From NCBI GenBank assembly GCA_963678675.1, contig OY783198.1:1431001-1495000 (forward strand): DNA of 64,000 nucleotides, in the 5' to 3' direction. Source of the DNA: Xiphydria camelus. Taxonomy: Eukaryota; Arthropoda; Insecta; Hymenoptera; Xiphydriidae. The notes beneath the pieces are model-generated. The model made no database searches. It was not told the origin of the DNA and worked only from the letters and a program-made list of their open reading frames with translations. Positions 32,790-46,575 of this stretch are shown piece after piece (positions within the stretch are counted from its first letter, which is position 1; every line of letters starts with the position of its first letter). Position numbers and translations under genes: made by a program.

Positions 32790-35700
32790 TGGTGGGAGCC
32801 AGATGCCGGAGTCCTTCGCGCGCGCGGATGCTGCGGCGTGCGCTCGGAAACGAGCAGAAACGGGTACGCGCTCCTCGGAGGAGGAGGAATAAAGACGCGT
32901 TTCGCGCGCGTCTCGGCGCGGGGAAAGCCGTGGGACGCGATGAGGTCGTTCTCGCGAATATTTAAGATTCTCGCGGGTTCGCCGCGCGTTTGGCCGATCA
33001 AATTTCCGAGTACGGCGTCGCGGGGGATTCGTTCGCGAACGGAACACCGACGGTCGTTAGCGGCACACCCGACGCGCACGCGCGAGCCGTTCGGAAATTA
33101 TCTTTCCGGTGCGAAAAGTTATATGGATCGTCGTGCGAATGCAAAGACTCGAGGGGGTATCGACGATGGAAAGGGGTACAGGCGTTTGGTGGCGAGGGAG
33201 CGATTTCGACACCGCGAAAAGACTCGCCGATCATTGCTATTTCGTCCCCGTAAAAGCTTTACTCTCCGCGGCAATTCAAATATCGCGCGGTATTTTAATC
33301 ATCGAATTGAGTCGAACACGCTCTCCGTGAAAAAGCCGAGTTCCCGCGCGAAGCGGAGGAACTTTTCCGATACCTAGGTACTTATCGTCGACGTCCGCGC
33401 GCAATGACCATCGGTCCTGCGCGCAACGCGATCTCCCCGGGGCGCCGCCTTCGGTCTCACTTCGCCTCCTATCTCTGCAGCGAACGGAGCTCGCAACGTC
33501 GCGCCGTCCAACGCGTTTGGATGGATAGACAAATATTGACCATATCATCCACAACGAACGGGCACCGCAAACAAATCCATTAATAACACGAATTTAACTA
33601 AATAGAGAAGAACCGTTCGGTCGACACGGCTGCCGCGCCAGCTCCCCGCCCGCCCCGCGGCAGTTAGTCTCCGGTGGTGTCGATTTATGTCCGCGTGCGC
33701 GGGACAAGCGGCGTAACGCCGAAATAATCCGACAACGTTCACATTTTCACCGCGCGCCTACGGACCACGCGGCGTATGATCAGCGGTTCCGCGCGTGGAG
33801 CGGGCGCTCGATGTCGACGGAACTCGTTCATCGGTGATACTCGTTCGATGCACGCGCGCACCGCCCTGCTCCCGCGGTACACACACGGTCTACAGGTACG
33901 GTCGAAATGTCACCCGCGATGACCGACCGCTCGGAGCCCCTCTTCGATTTTTCGAACGTAGAATCGAACCGTTCGAGTGTCTCGGGTTATATAACGTCTC
34001 GGAAGCTTTTCGGGAACGGAGGGGTCTCGAAGTAGCCGAACAGCGGGAGCTGGTCGTACCGGACCATGATACGACCCTTCTCTCGTCAACGCTCTCTCTC
34101 GTACATACGCTGCGCGACCGCGTCCGAGCCCCGTATTCCGGCAGCTTTGAACTCGGAACGAAACGTCGGGTCTCCGCTCGCCCCCTCTCGCGCCCCCCCT
34201 TCGTCACCGCCCCTCGACGGTCCACCCGGGCGAAGACGCTAGCGGGCCCGAAACCGAACTCTCAGGCTCCCAGCATCCGACCGTTGCCGTATAGATGCCT
34301 CCCGCGGTGCCATCCGTGTTCTATGATCCGTGGAGCCCCTCTCGCGTTCTCGGGAGGGAAGAAAAGAGAAAACACGTGTCGTCCACTCGGTCCGCGCGAT
34401 TGCACGTGGTCCGCAGGGCGCGCGCGACAGGTCGGGTCGGGACGTGCGGTTGATTCGAATCATGCGCGCGGTTTTCGTTTTTGTCGGGCCTTCGCTCGAC
34501 CGTTTCTCGCCCCTCGCGGCTCGTTCCTCGTTCACGATTCGGGGGAAACGAATTTGTATCGCGATCGACGCTTCTCACTCACGCGCGGGGGTTGAATTGT
34601 TTAGAGAGAAAAATGATCACGGGTGCTTTCGTGTCGACGAGAAATCATCGGAGAAACGGCGCCGTCGAGAGAACCGCCGCCGTTCCGCAGCTGTTGAATT
34701 GAGAGTCCCGCGTGCGTCGAGCGTTCGTTGTGCGACTCTACGTAAATGCGGTCGGGCGCGCGATCGAAGGCGCGATACGCGACGTAGAATTTCCATTTAC
34801 GCGCGTCGCGTCACTCTCCCGTGGGATTTTACACGAGCGAAATCGGCGTTTCCCATCTACGCAACGTGGAAAACTTCGGGACGAGGGGGAGAGAGAGGCA
34901 CGCCTACCCCCATATATTCGACCCGGACTTTTTTTTTTTCTCGAAAACGCATCGCACCCCACCACGCGGCGTCTCGCTCGTCGCTGTCGTCGTCCCTTTC
35001 GTGGTAGGAGGGGCGTACAAAGATACCGGAGGAGACAGACTCTCTGCCGTTCGCGCGCGCAACGGCCGCGCTCTGACGTTTCTATATATCATAGAGCTCG
35101 GCGACATTCGGGTCGGCGAGATATGCTCGTCCGCGCGCGCGCGGGATTTTGAGTTTGGAATCCGAAACCCCTCTGCGGGACTCGAAAAAACAAACTAATC
35201 CACTCAGGAGCGGAGGCGAGGAATGCTGCAGGTACGACGCGACCGTCTTCTTCGTCGCTGCTCGCCCCCGGCACACCGCCCGCTCCTCCCACCGCTAATA
35301 GCGGTTGATGGACTCCGCCGAAGAGCCTCTCGCTCGATCGAGAAGTCGTATAGTCGGTGGAGATAGAGCAAATGGAAGGGTAGATCTCTGGTTAAAAACG
35401 ATGGCATACCGTCCGCTGGGTAATCGATATATTTAATTCGTCTCTTTTTATCAGGGCTCTTGAATTTTTCAACGACATCCGCTATTTTATTTTCTCCCGG
35501 TAGAACATTTGAACGCTCCGTCGCCGACCTGCACACCTACCGAGTTTTAATACAATTCTCGCGGCGCCCGTCAAGTCGAATAAATAAACTCGCAGTCCTC
35601 TTCCACCTCCTTCGACGCGGTACCGCAGCCCACACGCGGACACGCGCGACAAGCGGCGAAGCCCCCATGTCCCATTTCTCGTCCCGGCACGCGGTTCGTT

Positions 35701-36569
35701 AGAATTTCGTCCTTGGCAATGACTCCGCGGTACGCGAAGAGGTCGCGCCGCGGCCGAGGGCACCTTGGCCCGGCAATTTCCTCGCCCCGCAATCTTCCAG
35801 ATTACATCCTACGATGCGTGGCTCGCGATGTGCCTCCTCCGTCGAGCCCTCGCTCCTTCTTCCCACTCGTCGCGTTCTCCGCTTGGCGGCGCCGCGGTAC
35901 GGCATACAACGCTCAGCCCCGTACAATCCGAGAAGGAAATTATTTTTCGTCGGGGACCAGCGCTTTGTAAGGTACGACTGCGTTCTCGGCTTCGGATGGC
36001 TATAATTTGCGATACCACGTTCGACAATTAGGCGTCGGCTAGTTCCGTCGTTAAACGTTAATTGAGTCTGGACGAAGATTATGGAAGGAAAAAGGTTCGA
36101 GAAGAGAGCGGACGAATTTCGCCGCCGCGCGGCTCTTCCGAGCGAACCCGTTATTAAGGGGAACCTCGGCGATTAGATTGCGCTAATGGCGAACCGCTGT
36201 CTCGTCTCGGGAGGAGCTCGGAACCGAAAATGTCTGGGAGCGGGAGATCGAGATTACGGGGTGCGCGCCGGCCCGAAGGACGCGTCGTTGCGTACGATTT
36301 CCTCCGTCGCGCCTGATTCTCGTCCGCTCCCGCGGGAATTTGCCCCGCGCGCTCTATACCGATTTTGCGGCTAAAATGTTTCCGACGTACGGACGCGTGG
36401 GAAGATCGATTGGCTTGTCTCGTCTCTCTCTCTCTCTCTCTCTCTGATAGGTATCAGGGAGTCGACGTCGGTTCCCGCTTTTTAAAAAAGGCTTTTCCAT
36501 TGGTAGAGTCGCGCGAGGTCTAATTAGTTCTATTTTGTGATGCTACGTCTTTTTTTGCGAGTTTTCGTT

Positions 36570-36775
36570 TTCATCTCTTGAATTAATTTAGGCTTACTAT
36601 TAATATTTCTTACTTAACTTTATTCAACTTGGCGTACTACTTGCGTTATCTGCTTACTTGCTCTATTTATTTATCTTATTTTGCTTTCCTTACTTTATTT
36701 ACCTACTTATTTGCATTACTCTACTTACCTTATTCATTTATTTTTACTATATTTCTCATACCTTTCTTTGAGAGC
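36570..36775. repeat. Degenerate TTAC/TTAT low-complexity tract
   Basis: About 200 bp rich in T on the plus strand, with many TTACTT, TTATT and CTTAC words and almost no G. It looks like a decayed tetranucleotide array. It breaks the GC-rich background sharply. Confidence 0.7.
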
Positions 36776-38283
36776 TGCCAGAGGACTTGCCCTAGAGCAC
36801 GATAAACGCTTCTTCTTCTTCTCCTCCTCTCTCTATCCGGTAAAGACGAACACGTATCCGACTCGGGTATCCGATTGGAACGCCGCCCTCGTTCGTACGC
36901 GAATGACCGAACGACGATTTTTCTCGCCGCCGGGTACGCCGCAAGGCTACTCCGTAAGCGCGATACCGAACGCCATTAGTCGTACCCGTTCCGCGCGAGA
37001 TACGACGACCGGAATCGCAGCGAGCAACGCTATCGTCGCGTGAACCGTGGGTACCTAACGTCGAGCACTCTCTCTCTCTCGATAATCGGTCGAGTTGGGT
37101 AGGCTACGCGCGCCAACCCTCGACCGGTATGCATGCTGCGTACATGCCGCGAACACGGTCGAATTCCGAGTACAGAGACGCGCGCGCGCTTACTCATACC
37201 CGCGCTACTTCGCAATCTCCGCGCGCTCTACGCGAGATAAAAGCATCGCGCAACGCCCGATAACCTCTTACGCGTCGTTTTCGGAGCGGTTAAAAAAATA
37301 TTTTCCCCGCAGTCCCACTCGCGCGCGATATTCGAGAAAATCGTCAATCCGGCGCGGCATCGCGGCGCTAACCGGATAAGCATTAACCCGACAGCGGTTA
37401 ACCGGCCGCTCGACAAAACGCACAGAACGAGAGGTCTGCTACACCCGTCGCGCGCATTTATCCTCGAGCCGGATAGTCGCGCGGTAATTAATATAATTAA
37501 TAACTCGTCGACGAGTACCTCCTACGGTTAAGAAGAACGAGGGACTTTTGGTTACACAGCGAGGGGTTCTACCTGCAGCGGGACTCTCCCCGCTCGTCTT
37601 CCCCCTCGGACCGACAGGGAGTGCCGCGCGCGAGATCCGATCCCACGGCTCCGCGTGTAGCGGGAGGACCGAACGCGGATCGTTATGGATCGCACGAGAG
37701 AACGGCTCGACGGACGGACGAACGAACGAACGAGGTCACGAATAAACTCGGATGAAATCAATACGCACACGGGGTTTGCAATAGGTGCGTTGTGCGTCGC
37801 GGCTTTCAACGTCCGCACGGGGAGGTGGTCTCTTTTGTGCGAAATTGTTCGCGCGGCGCAGAATGGGCGGGTTCGGTCGGAAAAAGAATCGCGTTTGCGC
37901 GCGCCGCGGAGTCGATTCCGACGCGGCCGTCAATCTCTCGCGTTTGTACCGCCGCGCGCGCGCCTCGTTGCGTCGCGATGCGGGTTTTCGGAGATCGCTT
38001 CGAAATCAAAACGACCTCTGACCGCGTCCTCCTCCGATCCGGTATTATCGCGCGCACGACGCGCTGTTAATTATGACTCGAGGGAGACGCACGGTCCGAC
38101 TTCGCTCGCGAGCACGTATCTCGATGCTTTCCCGGTACGCGCTGCGCTTCCACCGCGTACAGTTGAATTATAATTCATGACGTCGCACCGCGTGCGGAGT
38201 ACACGTTTTTCACCGTGGCGCGCGCGCACAAATTAGACCGCAAACCAGACTGCTCGGCAAAAACGGATGTAGCGGCGAGGGTC

Positions 38284-38939
38284 GAGGGGTTATTCACAAT
38301 CGTAATCATGGTGTCACTCAATTTTGTGATCAAAGTGTAATCACACTGTAATCAATGAAGACTATATTTTCTGTCGTCATTTTTTGGTAATCAAAATTTA
38401 ATCATTTGTAGTCATTTGTAATCGCTGTAATCGTCAAGAACCGCCGCGAACCCCCTTTCGCGTCCCTGACACGTAACACGGTCGCGTATTCGCACAAATG
38501 CTCCTCGCATCAGGGTCGTAGACCGGTGTGAGGGAGAATTTTGACAGTTTTTTGAGGAGCCTTTGAAAGCTAAAAAAGTCGCACAATAACAAGCTCCTCG
38601 TCGAAAAGCGATCAGTACGTTGAAAAACCTCCGAGCGACCAGAACAGCTCGCAAATAAAGTTGATGCATTGTTTGTTTTCCCTTGCAAATTTGTGTAATT
38701 TTATTCATCGATTGATGATTTCAACGATTACTGACATATTGTAATCACTGATTACAATTTCACTTGTAACCATTGAAATCATTTAGTAATCATGATGTCA
38801 CCTTCGAAGGTACTCAGTGGTAATCAATGTAATCATTGACTACCGAAATCAGTGTAATCACCGTGGTAATCGCTTGTAATCGATTACATTATTTTTGTAA
38901 TCACAGGGTCTCACCCAAATTGAATGTGAATAACCCCTC
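38284..38939. mobile_element. 656-bp TIR element with subterminal GTAATC arrays and 10-bp target duplication
   Basis: Both ends read GAGGGGTTATTCACA inward, and both flanks carry GGCGAGGGTC (38274-38283 and 38940-38949). The outer ~130 bp on the left and ~230 bp on the right hold roughly 18-20 copies of GTAATC or its complement GATTAC; the centre (38415-38700) lacks them. Dense subterminal motifs are typical transposase-binding sites of hAT-like elements, but those usually duplicate 8 bp, so the superfamily is open. No intact transposase is visible. Confidence 0.75.
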
Positions 38940-39738
38940 GGCGAGGGTCATTTCGCTCGTTTCCGCACCGCTCCGAAGAACTGACCGAATTTGCGCGCAA
39001 CGCGGTGAGCGCGCAGTTTTCGCCGGCGCGGTGCGGATTTTGGCTCTCGCGTATAGCGCGCGGATCAAAAAAGCGACGATGGCTCGCGCGCGAATCGATA
39101 CCGCGGTGCCGCGGGAAAGGATTATCCCGAAATGGCAATTAAGTTAATCGCTTCGGCTCTTGTCGAGCGCACTCCCTCATCCCTCACGCGCCCTGCCCTC
39201 TCACCCTCGCGCTCACACCCTCCCGCTCGCAAGCGGAGACAGGTCCGTTTACAACGGGTGACACGACGCGCGGCGAGCTTGGCATCTATTTATCGTCGGC
39301 CGCGACGTCGTTATCTCTCCCGGTATGATTTTATTTTACGCTCCATTTGCTATAAATCACCTCGTTTTTACCGGCAGAGTTTTTCCGCCGAAGATCCGGC
39401 GCAGAGAAGGGGCTGATTAAACGGATTATTAATTATACGCCGGCCGCGCCGACGCGCGGGATGCACATGCCGCGTTATAAATTGCGGCGCGTTTAAACAA
39501 TTTTGTTATCGGGGGACCCCCTCCGGCCCCCGCGCAGGTATACGTAACCGCGTCGCCATACGCGATCGCGCGTGGATGTGGGCGAACGCGCGTATCGGCG
39601 GTGCACGGGACCGTGACGAAGATCGATGACGACGCACTTTTCTTCAGCCGCCTTGTTTCTCCGGCAGATGTTTTTCTACGGGTTTCGGGCAGCCGCTGTG
39701 ATTCTTTCTTCGGGAGTCATCGTTGAAAACAATGGAAA

Positions 39739-39753
39739 GGGGGGGGGGGGGGG
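39739..39753. repeat. Poly-G run (15 G)
   Basis: Uninterrupted guanines. Confidence 0.85.
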
Positions 39754-41906
39754 CGCGTGAGGTTGAACTTTTCGAATTCCCGGGACGCTAATCGCTTTCC
39801 GATAAATTCCCCGGTCCTTCGGAATTGTCGTCGATCGCTGGATCGCTGCGAAATTAACGCGATCCATCGTTTCGTAAAAATCATCGATCAGAACGTCTCG
39901 ACCCTTGAACACCGCGCAGCGACGCGATTAAGTACCGTCTCGCGCGATAACGTGCCTACGCGTCAGCGGAAACGGAAAGAAATCGTACTGAAAATTCTTC
40001 CGACGGGTTGCGGCTGAGAAATTAGAGCGCGATAATTCCCGCGACAAATCACGCGAATACTTAACCCGCGAAGACCGGGAGAGAAGTGCGCCGCGCGAAA
40101 GGAACCCGAAATAAAAAGAACGCCCCGTCGACGCGGTGCCTCATAACCGTGGAGAATGTTATGACGTCGCAGTTTCGGGCGTGTCAACGAAAGTGTTGCA
40201 AATGGCACGCCAAATATACGCGCATCCGACACGAGCCTCTCTCCACCTACGATATGTCTCGCGCCGCAGTACACGCCGCGCCGTAAGCGAATATATATAA
40301 GCCAACGACGAATCGGTGTCGCGTCGTACGTATGTACGTACGCTCCCGCGGGGTCGGTGCCAGCGATATTTCGACGGACCCTTTCCAACGTTCGGTGAAA
40401 AACCGCGACGGCAATTCCACGCCATCGCTCACGCGTTCCAGAGTAAAGCGCGCGAGCCGCGAGCTCCGAGAAGTCTCGGCGGCGCACGAACCGCTTTGTT
40501 ACCGAAACAAATTAGCGAGCCTCGCCGCGAGAGAGAGAGAGAGAGAAAAAGACGGAGAGGGATGGAGAGACAGAGCGGCGAGGCTTCGGGGTATGCCATA
40601 ATCATCACGAAACGAATATACGAACGCACGCGCGCGCGCGAGAGAGGGCTCTGGACGCGTTTGTACGTCGTCGCTTCTCCCCGACGAACGGATGCGTCCG
40701 TCCGGACGGTTTCGTGTCGCGCGGGACGCTTTCTTCGCAGCGCGCCTTCAAAGCGAGAGCGACACGCGGTCATCATCGCGCGCGACGAGGGCGCAAGCGC
40801 GTTATTAACGTCGCGATTCGAAATTCCTGACCGGGCGCGCGTCGCGACCGTCGTCAACGGACGAGATCCGTTCTACCCGCGGATGGGGCGATACGTAGGC
40901 GCGGAACGAGAACAACGCGCGAGCCAACGAGACGTTCCGTGAGGATTCGCCCGCGAGAACAATTAGCTACACCTCCGCGCGTAGGTTTTCTCCTCGACGA
41001 TAAATCAGCGAACCGCTTCGCCGCAACGCCGGCAACACAATGCCTGTAATTCTCGCCCACTCCGACGAATGGTCGACGCCGTCCGCCTTGGTTTCTCCCT
41101 TATATCCCTGCGGGCCTTACGAGCGAGCGGGGAGATCGCGCGAGAGGCCGGGGGGAGACGGAGCGGTCTCCTTCGCGCGCTTTACCGTGTTTCGGGACGG
41201 AAAATAGCCTCGGAATTGTGTACGGAATGTTACATAAATTAACCCTCCGTCCGGACACGCGGATCGCTCGTCATCCAGGAGGCCACTTCAAACCCTTCGA
41301 TTTTCAAAAGAACCGCAAGAATCTCGAGGTTTGCGACCCTCCCACGAAAAGGTATCGACAAATTATACGCGACGGAAACGGCTCCAGCGATATTTAGGTG
41401 CGTAACGAAATTACAGCGCGCCGCGCGAGTTCAATCCAACCGCAGGATTTCTTTTAACGACCGGCCGTAATTCTCATCTCGCCGCGAGCCTATTTTTTAT
41501 ATTCCCTCGTCCGAAGCAACGACTCGCGGTGATTTCTCGCGAGACGTCCGACGCGCTCGCGGTCTCCCCCACCCCACGCCCCTCCGCGTCGCGCTTCCGT
41601 TTGTATCCAGAGAAGAGGAATCGCGGGCTCACACAGTCGGCTCGAAGGAGGATTCGAGGAATGATTTAGCGTCACTTTTTCCGCGCGCGGTCTCGAAACA
41701 ATTAGACCCTCAACGACGCGGCCGTCGTTGCGCCCGCGCGGTAAAAAAGGTAGTCGGCGCTCGCGGGTCGAAGGGAAGGAAGTCGTTTGAACTTTGAAGT
41801 GACACGGGCCACGTGTTCCGCGCTCGCCGTATAGGCACCGCGCGCGTCGAAACCTTGGGGCCTGTGTGACGTGCGTGCGACTACACGATCACGCGCGAGG
41901 GCCGCG

Positions 41907-41909
<3 letters not shown>

Positions 41910-41941
<32 letters not shown>
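41910..41941. repeat. (GA)n microsatellite, longest in the window
   Basis: About sixteen GA units. Another GA tract of about ten units lies at 53471-53491. Confidence 0.88.
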
Positions 41942-41947
<6 letters not shown>

Positions 41948-43527
41948 TTTATTCAGCGCTTTGGAACGACTCTACGGGATCTTATATACGAGCAGGAGCA
42001 ATTGAAGGCTCAGTTTCGAGAACCGCTTAAGTCGACTCGAGATTTAGTCGAGGGGTCCCCCGCTTGTAAGTTTTCAGTGTGATCCAGGATGATTTTGTAT
42101 ACCTTTAGCGGATAGTCGTTGGAAACGAATTTATTTAACTTCGATCGAAAAAGAGTCCGAACGCGTTTCAACGGCACGCCGTCGACGTCGTCGCGTGCGC
42201 GACGCTATACGGAATTTCCACGCGGCTCGAAATCACGACGCGATGGGCCAACCGTACGGCGGGTATAGCCGAGAGTCGGAAACTGGTTTCGAACGTAATA
42301 ATTGGATGCGACGCGCACGCGGGAAAGGTACGTCCCATGCGCGAACGAACACGAGACACCGCCGCGCATCGCGGTGTCTCGCCACTAAATTTTTCTGCCC
42401 GACCCGCTGCAGCCCTCCTCCTCGCGAGAACTCTGCACTTATCCGTTGGTATCCTCCCGAGACGTCACGGTATACGTCCATATATTACGGCGCCGCCTAT
42501 TTTGGGGGGTAAATGGACCCTGGCGTTCGCGTCGACGAACGCTCCCCGTTTCCCTCGACGCGTGGAACGCGCGAGTGGTTCGCGGGAATTTGAAAATGGA
42601 AACTGGGAAGTGTTTTAACGGGATTCTCTCGGAATAGCCCTGATGATCTATTACTCGTCGAGTGCACAGTATTCGTATTCGTCCATGTTAACTTTCGCGA
42701 AATATTATCAAACTCGCGTACGAAAATATTTAGACGGAGATGAAAAGGAGCGATTCCGAAGTGCGGATTTCAACTTCTCGCCGTCGAAAAAGCGAGGATT
42801 TAGCGCTGGGGGATATATACGGCACACGTGTGCGGCATCCAGAACGTCGTTGTGTAGCCGCGTATATCGAGAAGTCGAACCCGAAGCGACCGCGCGAACG
42901 TCATCCCCCCGCGTCAGTGCAAGGAGGGCACGGAGGTCGAAGGGAGTCCGTAATGAGCTTCCCAGCCTGGCCGTAACGAGCAAAAACTTATCGCTTCGAC
43001 GCCCCCCTCTTTCCTCGTAGCCTGCATTTGATTTACTCGACCCACCGCGTCATTAGTCCTTCGCGGACCCAAAAAAGTTTTCGTTCAAAAAATCACTCCG
43101 CTTCGATCATTCATCCGATCTACCCAGATGTATGGGTATTCGTCGTGTACACGCACGAGTGTACAGGTATGCGAAACGAGCGTAGATCTCCACTTGTGCG
43201 CCGTTAACGGATCCCAACGAGTTTCGCCCGAAATGATATTCACTCGATCTCGAGTGTCTCTCGTGTGTGCGCGGCAATTAAAAATCTAATCGAAGGCGCC
43301 TCGGGTTACGGTGTGCGAGTGTCCGTGCTCGCTCGCGCGCGTACACCGTGCACATAGCCGTTGGGCGTTCGCATGGGAATGTAGCCGAACCCGCGGCACT
43401 CGAATTGGCTCCCAGCTACCGTGGCGTACTTTGATCGTCGGCGGTCCAATTCGAGCGGTCCGAGATATCGGTTATTCTCCCGTTCGAACGCGAGTAATGG
43501 CTGTGTAGAAACGAACGGGGTACTTAC

Positions 43528-43620
43528 GGCGTGCCAGATGCGGCGCGCCTTCGTTCTCGAGTTTACGGCGGCAGCGAGTAGCCGATTTCGGTAGCGCAGA
43601 AGCGAGAGCCTCGCTCGTGG
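43528..43620 (-). other. Candidate non-coding upstream exon (strong splice donor)
   Basis: CACGCC|GTAAGTACC on the minus strand is a near-consensus donor (GT at 43527-43526), one of few such sites upstream of unc-5 and correctly oriented to splice to the 29327 acceptor ~14.2 kb away. The exon's 5' limit is unknown and the right boundary given is arbitrary. Purely a candidate. Confidence 0.18.
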
Positions 43621-46575
43621 TCGAGAAGATGGTCTGTATACTTATCGCGCGCGAACGCGCGCGCGGCGCCTCAGAGCGCGCTTCGCGGGTGGTCGAGTTT
43701 CGACCACTCGACGATGGCTCGCCCCTTTTTACGCGATTCGCAACGATGAACGAGGTCCGGACTCGTCGAGTGCATCGAGTCAGACCGCGACCCTGCCCTA
43801 CTATTATACGTTGCGCGCGTGTTTACACGTCGAGGAGCCGCCACTGGGTGGCGCCTGCGGTTGAGAGGGGTACGGAATATGTTTCTTTAGGATCGTCCCG
43901 CGCCTGGGTATATCTGCAAGGCCGTTGACACATGTTCGCATCTCGTTCCGGACGAACTTGCGTCAACAAATAAGACTTCCCGTGTCTCGCGTCCTCCGGC
44001 GGCGCGGCGCACGGCCGAATAGAACCAAAGGTCTCCGCGACGACCGCGTACGCGCAGCTGTCGCTCCTCGCTTCTCTCGTTTCGCCCCACGTTCGTGTAT
44101 ACAGGTATAATTATTCAAGGTTGCTCGCGGCATTGAGAGTAAAGCAACGCCGTGTACCCGCGTCCCGTTCTTCGCTTCATCGGAAGCCGTGGCATTATAC
44201 GCGAGAGAAGAAGAAAGCCGAATGATGTTTCCTCCTTCGTTCCCACGCGACCGATGTCCGAGCGAGCGTCTCGAAATCTTGGAAGGAGGATTAGAGAGGC
44301 TTCCTCGGTAAACAGCACTGGAGAGAGATTACGTCACTGGACGCGGGACAGCTGGCAAAGGTATATAAACTATAGAGGTACTATCTGCCGCGCGTACCGG
44401 GTGTTTTGAAAGTGCGGCGCGCGATAGCGAGCGAGAATCGTGCGTTCTCCGCCGGGCTCGCCCTCGACTTCCGACGTTAAATATCGTACCTATCTCTCAC
44501 TCGGGACGTTTCATCCGGGGGTTGGAGCGTGTTTTTTTTTTTTCGGGTTCCGCGTTCACGAACGGATGTACGAGTCTTTCGACTTATCGCCGAGGTTTTT
44601 CTGTGACGGCGGTCATCGATGACCCGACGGAGAAAGTCGGTATCGAGTGGTCTCTTCGCGTGACTCCGATAGTTCGGTAACGGCGTTCTCGCGGCTGACA
44701 TTTTTATCGAACCGGAGGATCGTGCGCCGGGAAGAATCGCTGGAATTTCGGACGGGACTCTCCATATATATATTTCGTGTGCATATATTTCGAAACGAGT
44801 ATATCACGCACGAAATGAGAAAGAAATTCCTTGGAATGAATCGCCGAATAATTCGTCGTCGCGGTCCTCGTAATTAATCGTCCATTCTCTTCGTCCCCTT
44901 TCGATCGCGGCGGACAGAGCGGAGAGGAGAGAAAGGCTCGGAAGACTCGCGCTGCCACGCGCGTTGACGGAGCGCTTCCTTTTTGCTCGGATGTTCCATT
45001 GAATGCAACTTATGGAAGTCCGTTCCGCAAAGTTGGCTCGCGGATTTAGCGGGGTTGTAAGCCCGCGACGACAATAGCTTTCGGTCGGCAGTTTCTCATT
45101 CCCGTCCGAGCCGAGAGAGGACCGCCGGGCCCGGTCCTTGACTAAGGAAAGGAAGTAGGTTCCAATAGAGGATGGGTGAAAGAACCGCGGGAGAGTAGAG
45201 AGGAGGGGTTCGTTGCGACGACAAGATTTAGAAGCCAATTTTCGCGAGCACAGACGCGGACCCCTTCGTTCTGATTCGGGCGCGGAGGGAGGGCGAGAGC
45301 TGAAGGGAAGCCGAGAGAGAGAGAGAGATAGAGATCGTTGCGTCGAAAGTGGCCAGGCTTTGCGGGTTGCGATTCGGCGGTATCGGTAGATATATAGATA
45401 CCGCGCGTATCACCTAACCTTCGTTACAATTGCGACTCCGCAGTCGCGCCACATCTGACCATCGTCCATTTACGACGAACGTCCTCTTTATCCAGATTTC
45501 GTTTGAATTTGACTTTTGACGCAGGAACTTTGCTTCCTTCCCTCCCCCTCTCTCCATCTCTCTCTCTTGTCGATCCTTCGTTCCTTCGATCGAGGAGAAC
45601 CACGACCACGCCTCGCCGGGGTTTGTCCTCGCGCCACGCGTACCACGAGAGCCAGACCCTCGACACGCCGCGTACTTTAAAGGGCTGCACACACTCGACG
45701 CCGGTGGTGGTGCGGTGTACGCGCGCACCACGGATGCTCTGTAAATGAGATTGGCGGCGCCTCTTGTTCGTTATCTCGACTGCCTACTCGAGAGACAGGG
45801 AGACGATTATGATTGAAGCAGGAGCAACGCGTCGAGTCATCCGATAGCGCGGCTCTACATCCTTACTCGGGTCGTCGCGAAGGGTCGTCGCTCGACGGGG
45901 CTGCGGCAGCTGCCGCCGCCTCCCTGTCCGAAGATAATATTCGAGCGCACCCGCGCGAGAACCCTCGTGTTTCATCGAGACGACGTGGCTCCCGGTCCTC
46001 TCGTCTCCGCCAGTAAAAATGTCCGAGACGAGGGAATCGCGCGGAACTCGCGGGGCTTCTCGCCGGTTTAACAGAGTCACTCGTCATTTTCTCCCGCGCG
46101 ACGATATTCACCGAACGTTTCGACTGCCTCTTTCCCGTACTACATAGATTACTTTTCCGTACGATACGCGGTTGAGTAAATCACGCGCGCGGGGTTTTTT
46201 CAAACGACGAATTTTTATCAACGTTAGATTCGATTTGTTTCCACGAAATTATAGACCCTCTCAAATCCCAGTATCTCTCTATAGAAAGATATACCTCCGC
46301 GATATATAGACTTCTCCCGCGAAGGCAGACGCGTGTATTTCGTTAAAGAATTTCTTCCACAGAGCCGCCCGTACATATCGCGGTAGCGGCGGCGGTGGCG
46401 GCGGCGGCGGCGGGGCGGCTCGTAGTACATCAGAAACTGACCCTCGCGCGGCTGAAGAAATCGATATCCCTTCGCGGATACGCGATGCGCGGCGCGGGAT
46501 GACTGCGAGATATAGCGACGAGCGAACGTCTCAACCCCGGACCGGATTCGGTCGGAGGGTTGGATCCATGACTCA

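Larger units (their letters stand above)
30124..38273. other. No gene seen; upstream region or 5' intron of unc-5
   Basis: Contains the (AG)n tract at 32.76 kb, the CT tract at 36.42 kb and the T-rich tract at 36.57 kb. No coding exon or RNA gene recognised. If unc-5 starts further right, this is intronic. Confidence 0.5.
38950..46575. other. No gene seen
   Basis: GC-rich, with poly-G and the long (GA)n. Long frames such as plus 40316-40942 are Arg/Ser-rich chance products. The donor at 43527 is the only notable gene-like signal. Confidence 0.5.

Noticed and set aside
33795..34595. 266-codon plus-strand frame
   Set aside because: Low-complexity Arg/Ser/Pro composition and overlapping open frames on the other strand.
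38412..38708. 98-codon minus-strand frame inside the 656-bp element
   Set aside because: No transposase motif; the element is too short for an autonomous transposon and another frame is equally open.
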